From Thalassobium sp. (GTDB lineage Bacteria; Pseudomonadota; Gammaproteobacteria; Pseudomonadales; Oceanobacteraceae): 64,000 nucleotides of DNA. A program made the translations under genes and the position numbers. The stretch covers positions 124,001 to 188,000 of the forward strand of contig NVUW01000014.1 of NCBI GenBank assembly GCA_002733205.1, in the 5' to 3' direction. Positions 1 to 8,371 of this stretch are shown one piece after another; the first letter of the stretch is position 1; every line of letters starts with the position of its first letter. The notes under the pieces are model-generated. The model made no database searches, had not been told where the DNA came from, and was given only the letters and a program-made list of their open reading frames with translations.

Positions 1-1645
1 GAATCAGCGCTTTCACAGCCTGAATCCGCAGCAGCAGAGCGCGCTGAAAGCACTTGAGCCGGAACTGCATCATTTTCGCGCCTGCCTGCTCGAAGGCGTA
101 ACCGGCTCGGGCAAAACCGAGGTCTATCTGCGTCTGATCGAGCAGGTACTGGCGGCGGGCAAACAGGCACTGGTGCTGGTACCGGAAATCGGTCTGACGC
201 CACAAACCGTACGCCGCTTTCAGGCGCGTTTTAATGTGCCCATCGCCATGCTGCATTCCGGCCTTAACGACCGCGAGCGACTGCAGGGCTGGCGACAGGT
301 AAGTGAAGGCGGTGCGCGTATTCTAATCGGCACCCGTTCGGCGGTATTTACCCCGATGCCCGACCTCGGCCTGATTATTCTCGACGAAGAACACGATGCC
401 TCGTTCAAGCAACAGGATGGCCTGCGCTATTCAGCACGCGATTTTGCTCTGGTGCGGGCCCACAAAGCGGGCGTGCCCATCGTCCTCGGTTCGGCCACAC
501 CCTCGCTGGAAACCCTGCACAACGCGCTCAGCGGTAAATACCTGCACCTGAAACTGAGCCAGCGCGCCGGGGATGCCAAAGCACCCAGCATGAAGCTGCA
601 CAGCATTCTGCATCAGCCACTGACCGCCGGTTTCGCCCAACCCGTGCTGAACGCTATGCACAAACATATAAGTGACGGCAAACAGGTGCTGGTGTTTATT
701 AACCGTCGCGGTTTTGCCCCACTACTGGCCTGCCGCGACTGTGGCTGGATGGCCGAATGCCGCCGCTGTGATGCACGCCTGACGCTGCATCAATATCCGC
801 CGCATCTGCATTGCCACCATTGCGATTTTCAGCAGGGTATTCCTGCAGTGTGTCCGCAATGTGGTGGGCAGCACGTTGAAGGTATTGGTCAGGGCACCGA
901 GAAAATTCAGGATCAGCTCGCCGTGCTGTTCCCACAGGTGCCGGTGCGCCGGGTCGACCGTGACACCATCCGCAGTAAGCAGGCGTTCGATAATCTGTTC
1001 GACGATATTCACAGCGGCGGCCCCTGCATTCTGGTCGGCACCCAGATGCTGGCGAAAGGCCACCACTTTCCCGATGTCACTCTGGTGGTGGTGCTGGACG
1101 CCGATGCCGGTTTATTCAGCGCCGACTTCCGCGGTATGGAACACAGCGCGCAATTAATCTGTCAGGTGGCCGGCCGTGCCGGACGCGAAGAAGCGCCGGG
1201 TGAAGTATGGATTCAGACCCTGTACGCCGACCATCCGCTGCTCAATCTGCTGCTCGACAGCGGCTACCACGCGCTGGCGCTGTCGTTATTACAGGAGCGC
1301 CAACAGCAGCAGCTGCCGCCGTACAGCCATATGGCGTTACTGCGCAGCGAATGCGAAGACCGCACGAAGGCGCAGCAACTGCTGCAACAGGCGCGCGCCT
1401 TTGTGCAGCAATGGCTGCAAACCCACAGCGGCGCCAGCTGGCAAGCACCGGTGACCCTGCTTGGCCCCTTCCCCGCCATTATGGAACGGCGCAATGGCCG
1501 CTTCCGTTTTCAGCTGCAGTTTTACGCTGCCGAACGCAGTGTGCTGCACCGTACCGCAGCGGCGCTGGTGCATTTTCTGGAGCAGCATAAGGGCTTATCA
1601 AAGGTGCGCTGGAATCTGGATATCGACCCCATCGATACCCTCTGA
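1..1645 (+). CDS. priA: Primosomal replication restart helicase PriA, 3' part
   Basis: PriA is the superfamily 2 helicase that recognises stalled forks and reloads the replisome. The frame is open from the first bases of the window, so the gene starts upstream; about 547 codons remain, against roughly 730 for the E. coli protein, and the missing part is the N-terminal fork-binding domain. Visible are the Walker A motif GVTGSGKTEVY (bases about 96-128), the DEEH box (about 380-395), and eight cysteines in four CxxC-like pairs (about 730-870) that form the two zinc sites inserted in the helicase. The C-terminal domain is complete and ends in a normal stop. The next gene, on the same strand, starts about 115 bases later. 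Confidence 0.97.
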   Translation, partial: NQRFHSLNPQQQSALKALEPELHHFRACLLEGVTGSGKTEVYLRLIEQVLAAGKQALVLVPEIGLTPQTVRRFQARFNVPIAMLHSGLNDRERLQGWRQVSEGGARILIGTRSAVFTPMPDLGLIILDEEHDASFKQQDGLRYSARDFALVRAHKAGVPIVLGSATPSLETLHNALSGKYLHLKLSQRAGDAKAPSMKLHSILHQPLTAGFAQPVLNAMHKHISDGKQVLVFINRRGFAPLLACRDCGWMAECRRCDARLTLHQYPPHLHCHHCDFQQGIPAVCPQCGGQHVEGIGQGTEKIQDQLAVLFPQVPVRRVDRDTIRSKQAFDNLFDDIHSGGPCILVGTQMLAKGHHFPDVTLVVVLDADAGLFSADFRGMEHSAQLICQVAGRAGREEAPGEVWIQTLYADHPLLNLLLDSGYHALALSLLQERQQQQLPPYSHMALLRSECEDRTKAQQLLQQARAFVQQWLQTHSGASWQAPVTLLGPFPAIMERRNGRFRFQLQFYAAERSVLHRTAAALVHFLEQHKGLSKVRWNLDIDPIDTL

Positions 1646-1762
1646 ACAGACAGGCCGCAGACAGCCCGGCAAGACAGATATCGCGGTCTATACTTGGCAT
1701 ATTCTTATGAGCGTGAACAGGCCTTAAGCCCACCACCGCCCGATGCCACGCAAGGACTCCGC

Positions 1763-2578
1763 ATGGACTATCTAAGCTTCCGCCACGCCCGCCAGCACTT
1801 TGCCGTACCCATTGAAAGCGTGCGTTTTATTGCCGCTGAAAGTGCCCTCACACCCACCCAGGTGGCCACCGGCAAGGGCCAGCAATTCGACATGGTGGAG
1901 TTTGAAGGTCAGGCCTGCATCATTCTGTCGCTGGCCCGTCTGCTCAATCAGCCATCCGAGCGCAGCAAAAGCCTTGAATTACTGGAATTACTGCAGGCGC
2001 GCGAGCAGGACCATATCAACTGGCTTAACAGCTTAAAAAACTGCCTGCTGCATGGCGGCAGCTTTGATCTGGCGCGCGATCCGCATCAATGCAAATTCGG
2101 CCAGTGGTACGATAATTTCCGCACCGATGACACCCAGCTGCAACATGTGCTGCGCAGCTTTGATGAACCGCACAAACGCATTCACGCTCTGGCCGACGAA
2201 TTATTAGCAATGCGTGATAACGACCAGAGCGAAGCCGCCCTCGCCATTTTGCAGGAACAAGAAACCAGCACCATGCAGCGCCTGCGCGACCTGTTTGCCG
2301 ACGTGAACACCATGGTACGCAGCAGCATCCGCCCGACCGTGATCATGCTGCAAAGCAACGAACAACAAACCCTCGGTCTGCGTGTCGATGACGTAGGTGA
2401 AGTGTTCAGCTGCAGCGCCGCCCAACTGGAAAAAGAACAGAAAGACTATATGCCGCCCTTTGCCCGAGGCTGGCTGAAAGGCGTACGCATTGGCGGTAAA
2501 GACGTTACCATCATGGAAATTAATCCCGCCCGGCTGCTATCATCCACCGCTATTCAAGAGGGTCAGATGCTGGCCTGA
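1763..2578 (+). CDS. CheW-like scaffold protein with inserted CZB zinc-binding domain
   Basis: This 271-residue protein begins with a CheW-like half (residues 1-65, starting MDYLSF), continues with a CZB-like zinc-binding helical domain (about 80-185) and ends with the second CheW-like half (about 190-262). CZB ligands expected from the family are present: H84, C110 in the QCKFGQWY segment, H137 and H141. CheW couples chemoreceptors to the CheA kinase; CZB domains sense zinc and, in some proteins, hypochlorous acid. The inference is a cytoplasmic coupling or signalling protein whose CheW fold responds to metal or oxidant. A frame extends 23 codons upstream, but the start at 1763 has AAGGA six bases before it and matches the CheW N-terminus. 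No CheA or receptor gene is nearby. Confidence 0.85.
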   Translation: MDYLSFRHARQHFAVPIESVRFIAAESALTPTQVATGKGQQFDMVEFEGQACIILSLARLLNQPSERSKSLELLELLQAREQDHINWLNSLKNCLLHGGSFDLARDPHQCKFGQWYDNFRTDDTQLQHVLRSFDEPHKRIHALADELLAMRDNDQSEAALAILQEQETSTMQRLRDLFADVNTMVRSSIRPTVIMLQSNEQQTLGLRVDDVGEVFSCSAAQLEKEQKDYMPPFARGWLKGVRIGGKDVTIMEINPARLLSSTAIQEGQMLA

Positions 2579-2600
2579 AACAGGTCAGCCGGAGAACCCT

Positions 2601-3113
2601 GTGAGCAACTCAGTCAACCAGTCTGCTGTACGCCCCAATCTTAAAAATCCCATTCATTTACTGGCCTTCGGCTTAGGTTCCGGCCTGGCACCCAAAGCAC
2701 CCGGTACCTTCGGCACACTGGCGGCATTACCCGTCTGGTTTTTTTTATTACAGGGTATGCCAACGCTGCCGTATCTGAGCATTCTGGTTGCAGGTTTTGC
2801 CTTAGGCGTCGTGTTGTGCGAAATCACCTCACGCGACCTCGGTGTACACGATCACGGCGGCATTGTCTGGGACGAATGGATTGGCGTGTGGATAACCCTG
2901 CTGTGGTTGCCGCACAGCGGCGATGTGCTCACCGACCTTGGCTGGCTGCTGTACGGTTTTGTGCTGTTCCGCTTTTTCGACATTCTCAAACCCTGGCCGA
3001 TTAAATGGCTGGATGCCAAAGTCCATGGCGGTTTCGGCATTATGATTGACGATGTGATTGCCGGGATTTTTGGCTTGCTGGTATTGCAGGGAACGGTGCT
3101 GGCGCTGGGGTAA
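2601..3113 (+). CDS. pgpA: Phosphatidylglycerophosphatase A
   Basis: PgpA removes the phosphate of phosphatidylglycerol phosphate, the last step of phosphatidylglycerol synthesis, in the inner membrane. The 170-residue product has the family signatures GSGLAPKAPGTFGT near the N-terminus, HDHGGIVWDEWIGVW in the middle and IDDVIAG near the C-terminus, with about four hydrophobic segments between them. The start is GTG at 2601 with GGAG seven bases ahead; a longer open frame overlaps the preceding gene and its extra residues do not resemble the family. In many relatives pgpA follows thiL; here it follows the CheW-CZB gene with a 22-base gap, so the two may be cotranscribed. Confidence 0.93.
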   Translation: MSNSVNQSAVRPNLKNPIHLLAFGLGSGLAPKAPGTFGTLAALPVWFFLLQGMPTLPYLSILVAGFALGVVLCEITSRDLGVHDHGGIVWDEWIGVWITLLWLPHSGDVLTDLGWLLYGFVLFRFFDILKPWPIKWLDAKVHGGFGIMIDDVIAGIFGLLVLQGTVLALG

Positions 3114-3286
3114 TTCGCCAGCCTGCTGGCACATTAATATGCTGCAAAACCGTTGCAGCAACACATGTCGCAGGAGCTGGCCATGCCTGCGATCCCTCGC
3201 ATGCCAGCCAAGCCTTGCCACATAAACGCTACTGACACTTTCTGTCACCAGCCGCCGCTATCCTCGCTGCTTTCAGAAGGAGAACC

Positions 3287-3661
3287 ATGATGAAGATGAA
3301 TTACTTTGTGTTTGGCACCAACAATATGGAAGCGGCGGTTAAGTTCTATGATGCATTGTTCGAACATACGGAAATGCGTCAGACCTTCGCGACCGAGCGG
3401 ATGACGTTCTGGCAGGGCGAGGATGAAGACGCGGCCTTCGCTGTGGCGATTCCTTTCGATCAGAACAGCGCAACCAATGGCAATGGCACCATGCTGGGTT
3501 TCAGCCTTGATTCTGAGGATGAAGTTACCCGGCTGTATAACAAAGCCATTGAATTAGGCGGAAGCTGTGAAGGCAAACCCGGCCAGAGAGGGCCGCGTTT
3601 CTCGGCTTATGTACGCGATCTGGATAACAACAAAATAGCCTTTGGTGCAAAAAACGGGTAA
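3287..3661 (+). CDS. VOC superfamily (glyoxalase/bleomycin-resistance-like) protein
   Basis: The product is a single-module VOC protein of 124 residues. It has the typical opening beta strand followed by AAVKFYDALF and a second half ending in VRDLDNNKIAFGA, where the usual C-terminal metal-ligand strand lies. Such proteins bind a metal and small substrates or antibiotics; nothing here shows which. The start is well placed behind AGAAGGAGAACC. The gene stands alone: 170 bases separate it from pgpA, and it converges on the VWA gene of the MoxR cluster. It could equally be a non-enzymatic binding protein. Confidence 0.85.
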   Translation: MMKMNYFVFGTNNMEAAVKFYDALFEHTEMRQTFATERMTFWQGEDEDAAFAVAIPFDQNSATNGNGTMLGFSLDSEDEVTRLYNKAIELGGSCEGKPGQRGPRFSAYVRDLDNNKIAFGAKNG

Positions 3662-3706
3662 CTCGCTGCCAGCTTCACCAAACCAGGATAACGGCCGATC
3701 GAATTG

Positions 3707-3735
3707 GTTTGGAGTGACACAATGTCACTCCAAAC
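3707..3735. repeat. Perfect 13-bp inverted repeat between convergent genes
   Basis: GTTTGGAGTGACA and its exact reverse complement are separated by the three bases CAA. The hairpin sits between the stop codons of the VOC gene and the VWA gene. It has no T-run on either strand, so it is not a classical intrinsic terminator. The flanking GCTTCACC (3672-3679) and GGTGAAGC (3736-3743) are also complementary, and CCAAACC (3678-3684) can pair with GGTTTGG (3706-3712), giving competing folds. It may mark the shared 3' end of both transcripts. Confidence 0.7.
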
Positions 3736-3776
3736 GGTGAAGCAGCAGGCCGGAGCCCACTTTTTAATACCGCGTT

Positions 3777-4940
3777 TTATTCCGCCGGCCGGACCGCGGC
3801 AATACCGCTGTCGGCGGCCCACTGCAGTACATCTTCCCGCTTCAGCGCCGTAGCCATCAGCTCCGGGAATTTATCCGGAGTACAGGCAAACACTGGGCTG
3901 CCGATGGCAGCAAAGTCAGCCGCCATCTGACTGTCGTAAGACGGCCGGCCATCATCGCTCAGCGCCAGCAGCGTGATGACATTAACGTCCTGGCGGATCA
4001 GCTCCGCCACCCGCGCTTTCAGCGCATCGGCATCGCCGCCCTCGTACAAATCGGTAATCAGAATCAGGTGCGTTTTGGCCGGCCGTTCGATTTTATCAGC
4101 GCAATAGGCCACAGCCTGATTGATGTCGGTACCGCCGCCCAGCTGCACGCCAAACAACACCTGTACCGGGTCGGCCAGTTCATCCGTTAAATCGACAACC
4201 GCCGTATCGAAGCACACCAGCCGGGTTTTCACCGCAGGAATCGAGGCCATAACCGCGGCAAAAATTGAGCTGTACACCACCGAGGTGGCCATAGATCCCG
4301 ACTGATCGACACAGAGAATCACTTCATCCAGATCCACCAGTCGCCGCTGTTTGCGGCTGAAGCCCACCAGCTTTTCCGGAACGATGGTCGCCAGTCCGGG
4401 CTGATAGTGGCGCAGGTTGGCAGCAATGGTGCGGTGCCAGTCAATATCGCTGTGACGTGGCCTATGGGTACGCTTACCCCGGTCGACCGCACCGCGAATG
4501 GCTTCGGCGGTTTTTTGCTCCAGCCGCGCCATCAGTTCATCCACCACTTTGCGAATCACCTGACGCGCGGTTTCCATGGTTTTTTGCGGCATCATGTTAC
4601 CCAGGCTGACCAGATCGGCGACCAGATGCACATCGGCCTCCATGGCCTGGAGAAACTCAGGTTCAAGCAGCATCTGCCGCAGCCCCAGCCGCTCAAAAGC
4701 ATCGCGCTGCACCAGTTGCACCACCGATGCCGGAAAGTATTCGCGGATATCGCCCAGCCAGCGCGCAACACGCGGAGCGGAACCACCGAGACCACCACGG
4801 CTTTTTTCTGAATCTGAGCCATCGCCATACAACGCGGTCAGAGCATCGTTCAGACGTTTGTCACTGGCGTTCAGCAGCGTGCTTTCCTGCTCCGCTCCCA
4901 ACGCCAGTTGCCAGCGACGCTGTTGCATCAATTCATCCAT
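3777..4940 (-). CDS. VWA-domain protein of a MoxR cluster (YehP-like)
   Basis: This 387-residue protein has a helical N-terminal part and a C-terminal von Willebrand A domain. The metal-ion-dependent adhesion site is intact: DQSGSM at residues 212-217, T271 in GGGTDI, and a later ITDLYEGG. No signal peptide or membrane segment is evident, so it should be cytoplasmic. VWA proteins encoded beside MoxR ATPases usually act as substrate adaptors or metal-insertion partners. It is the last gene of the five-gene operon. Its ATG overlaps the end of the DUF5682-type gene by 13 bases and has GGGAG ahead of it, which suggests translational coupling. From memory it resembles E. coli YehP, whose function is not established. 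Confidence 0.88.
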   Translation of the reverse strand: MDELMQQRRWQLALGAEQESTLLNASDKRLNDALTALYGDGSDSEKSRGGLGGSAPRVARWLGDIREYFPASVVQLVQRDAFERLGLRQMLLEPEFLQAMEADVHLVADLVSLGNMMPQKTMETARQVIRKVVDELMARLEQKTAEAIRGAVDRGKRTHRPRHSDIDWHRTIAANLRHYQPGLATIVPEKLVGFSRKQRRLVDLDEVILCVDQSGSMATSVVYSSIFAAVMASIPAVKTRLVCFDTAVVDLTDELADPVQVLFGVQLGGGTDINQAVAYCADKIERPAKTHLILITDLYEGGDADALKARVAELIRQDVNVITLLALSDDGRPSYDSQMAADFAAIGSPVFACTPDKFPELMATALKREDVLQWAADSGIAAVRPAE

Positions 4941-7270
4941 TGCTTATCTCCCGCAAGCAATTTGCCCAGCCCCTGCAGATGCGCAGACCACTGGGACGCC
5001 AGGCTTTCGTTGACGGCAAACGCGGTACTGGTACGTACCTCACCGGCATGCAGCGCATCCAGCAGACGCCGGCGCTCCATGGCGTCCAGCTCAGAAAATA
5101 CCCGCCGCAGCAGTGGCAGACTGTCGATAAAGGCCTCTTCTTCCAGCGACCCCAACCAGTCGTCGACCAATTGCCGCAAGCGGGGGTCGTAGAGCAGCCG
5201 CTCAGCCGCTCCGCTGAAAAAGCCTTCGAAAAATCCTTTGGCTTCATGGATAGGGTTCGCCGGTGACAGCATGCGCGCCATCAGTTGCTGCAAACGGTCT
5301 TCATTCAGGCGCTTAGCCTGATACAACAAACGACTGGCCAGACCACGCGCGCCCGCATCACACAGGTTGCTGTGCATCACTTCCTGCAGCGCTTGCCACC
5401 AGCCTTCCATCACGCTGTCGTTAACCTGCGCCAGCTCTAACTGAGCATGGGCATCAGCGATGGCATGCCGGTAGTGTGTACTTTCTTCTTCGTTAAGCTG
5501 TCGCACCGCAACCGGCAAAGACAGTGAGGCCTGCACCGCCAGCCGTTCAATCAGGCCGTTGACGTGGGCCAGCGACAAATTTCTGGACGTGCCGTAACGG
5601 CTGATATCCACCAGCGGTGGCAGGCCATCAAGCAGATCCAACCCTTCGGCGGTGTGGGCCGCGCGCTCTGCCAGCAGCGAGAATCCTTGCTCCACCGCCT
5701 GCGGCAGTTCGGCTTCCAGCGCCGCCAGCAGCAACTTAGCCAGTTCGCCCAGCTGGCGCTGGCTGCGCATCTTCTCAATGGTGCGCTCGGCGGCGGCCTG
5801 CGCCAGTGAGCTGCCATAGATCTGATTTTCCACCAGCTGCACCGCAAACTCCGGCTGCCAGGCAATCACCCAGCGCTCGCGGAACGTACCACGGCTGCTG
5901 CCGCTGCCGGTCTGTTCGCCCCAGGGGACATCGAGCAGCCGCAGGCGATGCAGCAGCCAGGACTTCAGTTGCCCGGGTTCACTTCTCAGATCCAGTGACA
6001 ATTCTCTTGGCAGCGCCTCGCTTTTAAGGCGGGTCTTCTTTTGCCACTGTTGCAGATCGTCCAGCAGAGGTGCCAAAGGCACATCGGCGGGGACTTCGCC
6101 CACCAACGACCCCAGCAACAGTTGCCGGGAAATCTGCTGCCACCACAAAATATCGCCACCGCACAGGCTGGCAATGGTGGCATCACGGGCTTCTTCAAAC
6201 CCCGGACTGGGACGATCACGGATAACCGCCAGGCTGTGACACAGACGCACGGTTTCTATCACCGCCGCGGTAGACACCAACAACCCGGCCTGGCGTAACT
6301 GCTCGGCAACCAGAGCCAGCCAGCGCACCAATGACGCTTCGTTTTGGCCAAAGCGCCACAAATGGCGATACCACATGGGTGCCGATACCCCGGCGCTGTA
6401 GCCCGAACCGCTGGCCAGACGCGGGCTGGTCCAGGGAATCCAGGTTGAATTAACACGCTTGGCCGGAAGCTTGGCGGGCAAGGTTTTCAGCCGCGCTTTA
6501 TCGTCTTTCTGACTGACTTTTGCCTTTAACCCCGGCAGGTGCCAGGCACCGCAAATGACGGCGACCGGGCCGTCGGTCTTTTTCGCCGCGTCGGCAATCT
6601 GCAGGCGCATGTAAGCTTCGCGCTGTACTTCCCTGGGGCTGTCATCGGGAATGGCGCCGCGCAACTCAGCCATTGCCTGTTCCAGCGCAGTAAAGACCGC
6701 CGGATCATCATCGGCACCCTGCTCAACAATATGATTCCACCAGCTTTCACCGTCGTCGTAACCCGCCAGGCGCGCCAATACGGAGATGGGATCAAGGCGC
6801 AACGCCTGGCTGTCCGCGCTGGCGGCATCGGTGTTTTCGGTATCTGGGTTTTCGGTATCCGTGCTTTCAACATCACGATTTTCGCCACCGGCATCGTCTG
6901 TAGCATCATCGGCATTGTGGTCTTCGCCCGCTTCAGCAACGGCGGCCGCCAGCTGCACGGAGACCGGCAGATCAATAAAACGAACATCAGCACCCGCCTG
7001 CAGCGCCCAGCGACAGGCCTGATATTCGGGCGAGTACTCGTCAAACGGATAATAAATGCTGTGGCCAACCTCATCGGTCACAAACGACAACAGCGCGACC
7101 GGCGGCGTCATCCCTGTGCTGGCCAGAAACGGCAGCAGTTCGCTGCAGTCGGCCGGGCCTTCGATCAGCACAACCGCAGGCTGTACCCGCTCCAGCGCCG
7201 CCAGCAAACGCCTGGAGGAACCCGGGCCGTGATGACGAATGCCGAAATAGTGAATTTCCTTCATGGGCAT
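4928..7270 (-). CDS. DUF5682-type protein with TraB/TIKI-like motifs
   Basis: This 780-residue protein matches what I recall of the DUF5682 family found beside MoxR and VWA genes. Its N-terminus has GIRHHGPGS (residues 10-18) and VLIEGP (34-39), and PVAVICGAWHLPG lies at 235-247. These resemble the GxxH, E and GAxH motifs of the TraB/TIKI/EreA superfamily, which suggests a metal-dependent hydrolase fold; this is inference. An acidic repetitive linker (about 116-155, with two DTEN units) interrupts the domain. The rest is helical without recognised motifs. No signal peptide is seen. The second Met (residue 3) is an equally possible start. The gene lies 21 bases after the MoxR gene and overlaps the VWA gene. 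Confidence 0.8.
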   Translation of the reverse strand: MPMKEIHYFGIRHHGPGSSRRLLAALERVQPAVVLIEGPADCSELLPFLASTGMTPPVALLSFVTDEVGHSIYYPFDEYSPEYQACRWALQAGADVRFIDLPVSVQLAAAVAEAGEDHNADDATDDAGGENRDVESTDTENPDTENTDAASADSQALRLDPISVLARLAGYDDGESWWNHIVEQGADDDPAVFTALEQAMAELRGAIPDDSPREVQREAYMRLQIADAAKKTDGPVAVICGAWHLPGLKAKVSQKDDKARLKTLPAKLPAKRVNSTWIPWTSPRLASGSGYSAGVSAPMWYRHLWRFGQNEASLVRWLALVAEQLRQAGLLVSTAAVIETVRLCHSLAVIRDRPSPGFEEARDATIASLCGGDILWWQQISRQLLLGSLVGEVPADVPLAPLLDDLQQWQKKTRLKSEALPRELSLDLRSEPGQLKSWLLHRLRLLDVPWGEQTGSGSSRGTFRERWVIAWQPEFAVQLVENQIYGSSLAQAAAERTIEKMRSQRQLGELAKLLLAALEAELPQAVEQGFSLLAERAAHTAEGLDLLDGLPPLVDISRYGTSRNLSLAHVNGLIERLAVQASLSLPVAVRQLNEEESTHYRHAIADAHAQLELAQVNDSVMEGWWQALQEVMHSNLCDAGARGLASRLLYQAKRLNEDRLQQLMARMLSPANPIHEAKGFFEGFFSGAAERLLYDPRLRQLVDDWLGSLEEEAFIDSLPLLRRVFSELDAMERRRLLDALHAGEVRTSTAFAVNESLASQWSAHLQGLGKLLAGDKQWMN

Positions 7271-7291
7271 CGGTTCTCTGCTGGTTCCGGC

Positions 7292-8371
7292 TTAAAGCAA
7301 CTCGTTGATGCTGTGATAGTAATCGCTGTAGTCCTTGCGCTTTTTCAGCACGGTTTCGAGATACTCTTCAAGCACCAGCTTATCCTGCACCGGGTCTTTA
7401 ACGATTGCGCCCAACAGATTGGCACCGATATCGGCCGCACCAAATGACGCATCACCAAACCACGCCGCCTGACTCAGGCCACCAACCATGACGGCAATAG
7501 CCTCGGCCGTGGAGAGTGTGCCCGAAGGCACTTTGAGGGCCATTTTGCCGTCCAGCGTGGTGCCACTTCTCAGTTCGCGGAAAATGGTCACGACTTTTTC
7601 AATTTCTTTGCCGGCGCTTTCCGGCACCGGTAACGACAGGCTTTGTCCCATTTCAGCCACTCGGCGACGGATAATTTCGATCTCTTGTTCCATATCATCC
7701 GGCAGCGGCAGCACCACCACATTGAAACGACGCTTCAGCGCCGATGACAGCTCATTAACGCCTTTATCGCGGTTATTGGCGGTGGCGATGATGTTAAAAC
7801 CGCGTTTGGCGAACACCACCTCGTTCAGCTCCGGCACCGGCAGCATCTTTTCTGACAGCACGGTAATCAGGGTGTCCTGCACATCGGAGCCCATACGCGT
7901 CAGCTCTTCCAGCCGGCACAGACTGCCGGATTCCATGGCGCGGAACAGCGGCGTCGGTACCAGCGCTTCTTTACTCGGCCCTTTGGCCAGCAGCTGGGCA
8001 TAGTTCCAGCCGTAACGGATCTGGTTTTCATCGGTCCCCGACGTGCACTGAATCACACGGGAGCTGTTGCCACAGATGGCGGCAGCCAGATGCTCAGACA
8101 CCCAGGACTTGGCCGTGCCCGGCACGCCGAGCAGCAGCAGCGCTCTGTCGGTGGCCAGGGTGGCGACGGCGGTTTCTATCAGGCGTCGGCTGCCAATGTA
8201 CTTGGGGCTGATTTCCACACCCGAGGCGGTGGTGCCGCCGAGCAAGTACTTAACCACGCTCTTCGGGGTCATCTGCCAGTTTTCCGGTTTTTGCCCCTGA
8301 TCTTCTGCCTTCAGAGCGTCCAGCTCAGCCTGATAAATGACTTCTGCCGGTTGCCTTAATACGTCACTCAT
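7292..8371 (-). CDS. MoxR-family AAA+ ATPase (YehL-like)
   Basis: This 359-residue AAA+ protein has Walker A GVPGTAKS at residues 82-89, a Walker B-like LCRLEEL at 151-157, sensor 1 in IIATANNRDKG (195-205) and an arginine-finger region ALKRRFN (211-217). MoxR ATPases form rings and work with VWA proteins as chaperones or remodelling machines. The Walker B strand ends in LEE instead of the usual DE. It has no membrane segment. Its start overlaps the end of the DUF5691-type gene by 8 bases. The set of neighbours (VWA, SWIM, large unknown protein) points to the YehL branch of MoxR proteins. The substrate is unknown. Confidence 0.93.
   Translation of the reverse strand: MSDVLRQPAEVIYQAELDALKAEDQGQKPENWQMTPKSVVKYLLGGTTASGVEISPKYIGSRRLIETAVATLATDRALLLLGVPGTAKSWVSEHLAAAICGNSSRVIQCTSGTDENQIRYGWNYAQLLAKGPSKEALVPTPLFRAMESGSLCRLEELTRMGSDVQDTLITVLSEKMLPVPELNEVVFAKRGFNIIATANNRDKGVNELSSALKRRFNVVVLPLPDDMEQEIEIIRRRVAEMGQSLSLPVPESAGKEIEKVVTIFRELRSGTTLDGKMALKVPSGTLSTAEAIAVMVGGLSQAAWFGDASFGAADIGANLLGAIVKDPVQDKLVLEEYLETVLKKRKDYSDYYHSINELL

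Noticed and set aside
1689..1710. TATACT and a TGGCA-like sequence before the CheW-CZB gene as sigma-70 or sigma-54 promoter
   Set aside because: No acceptable -35 for the first, and the -12 GC of a sigma-54 site is absent.
6539..7447. A 302-codon plus-strand frame opposite the DUF5682-type and MoxR genes
   Set aside because: It spans the ends of two coupled minus-strand genes and shows no motif.
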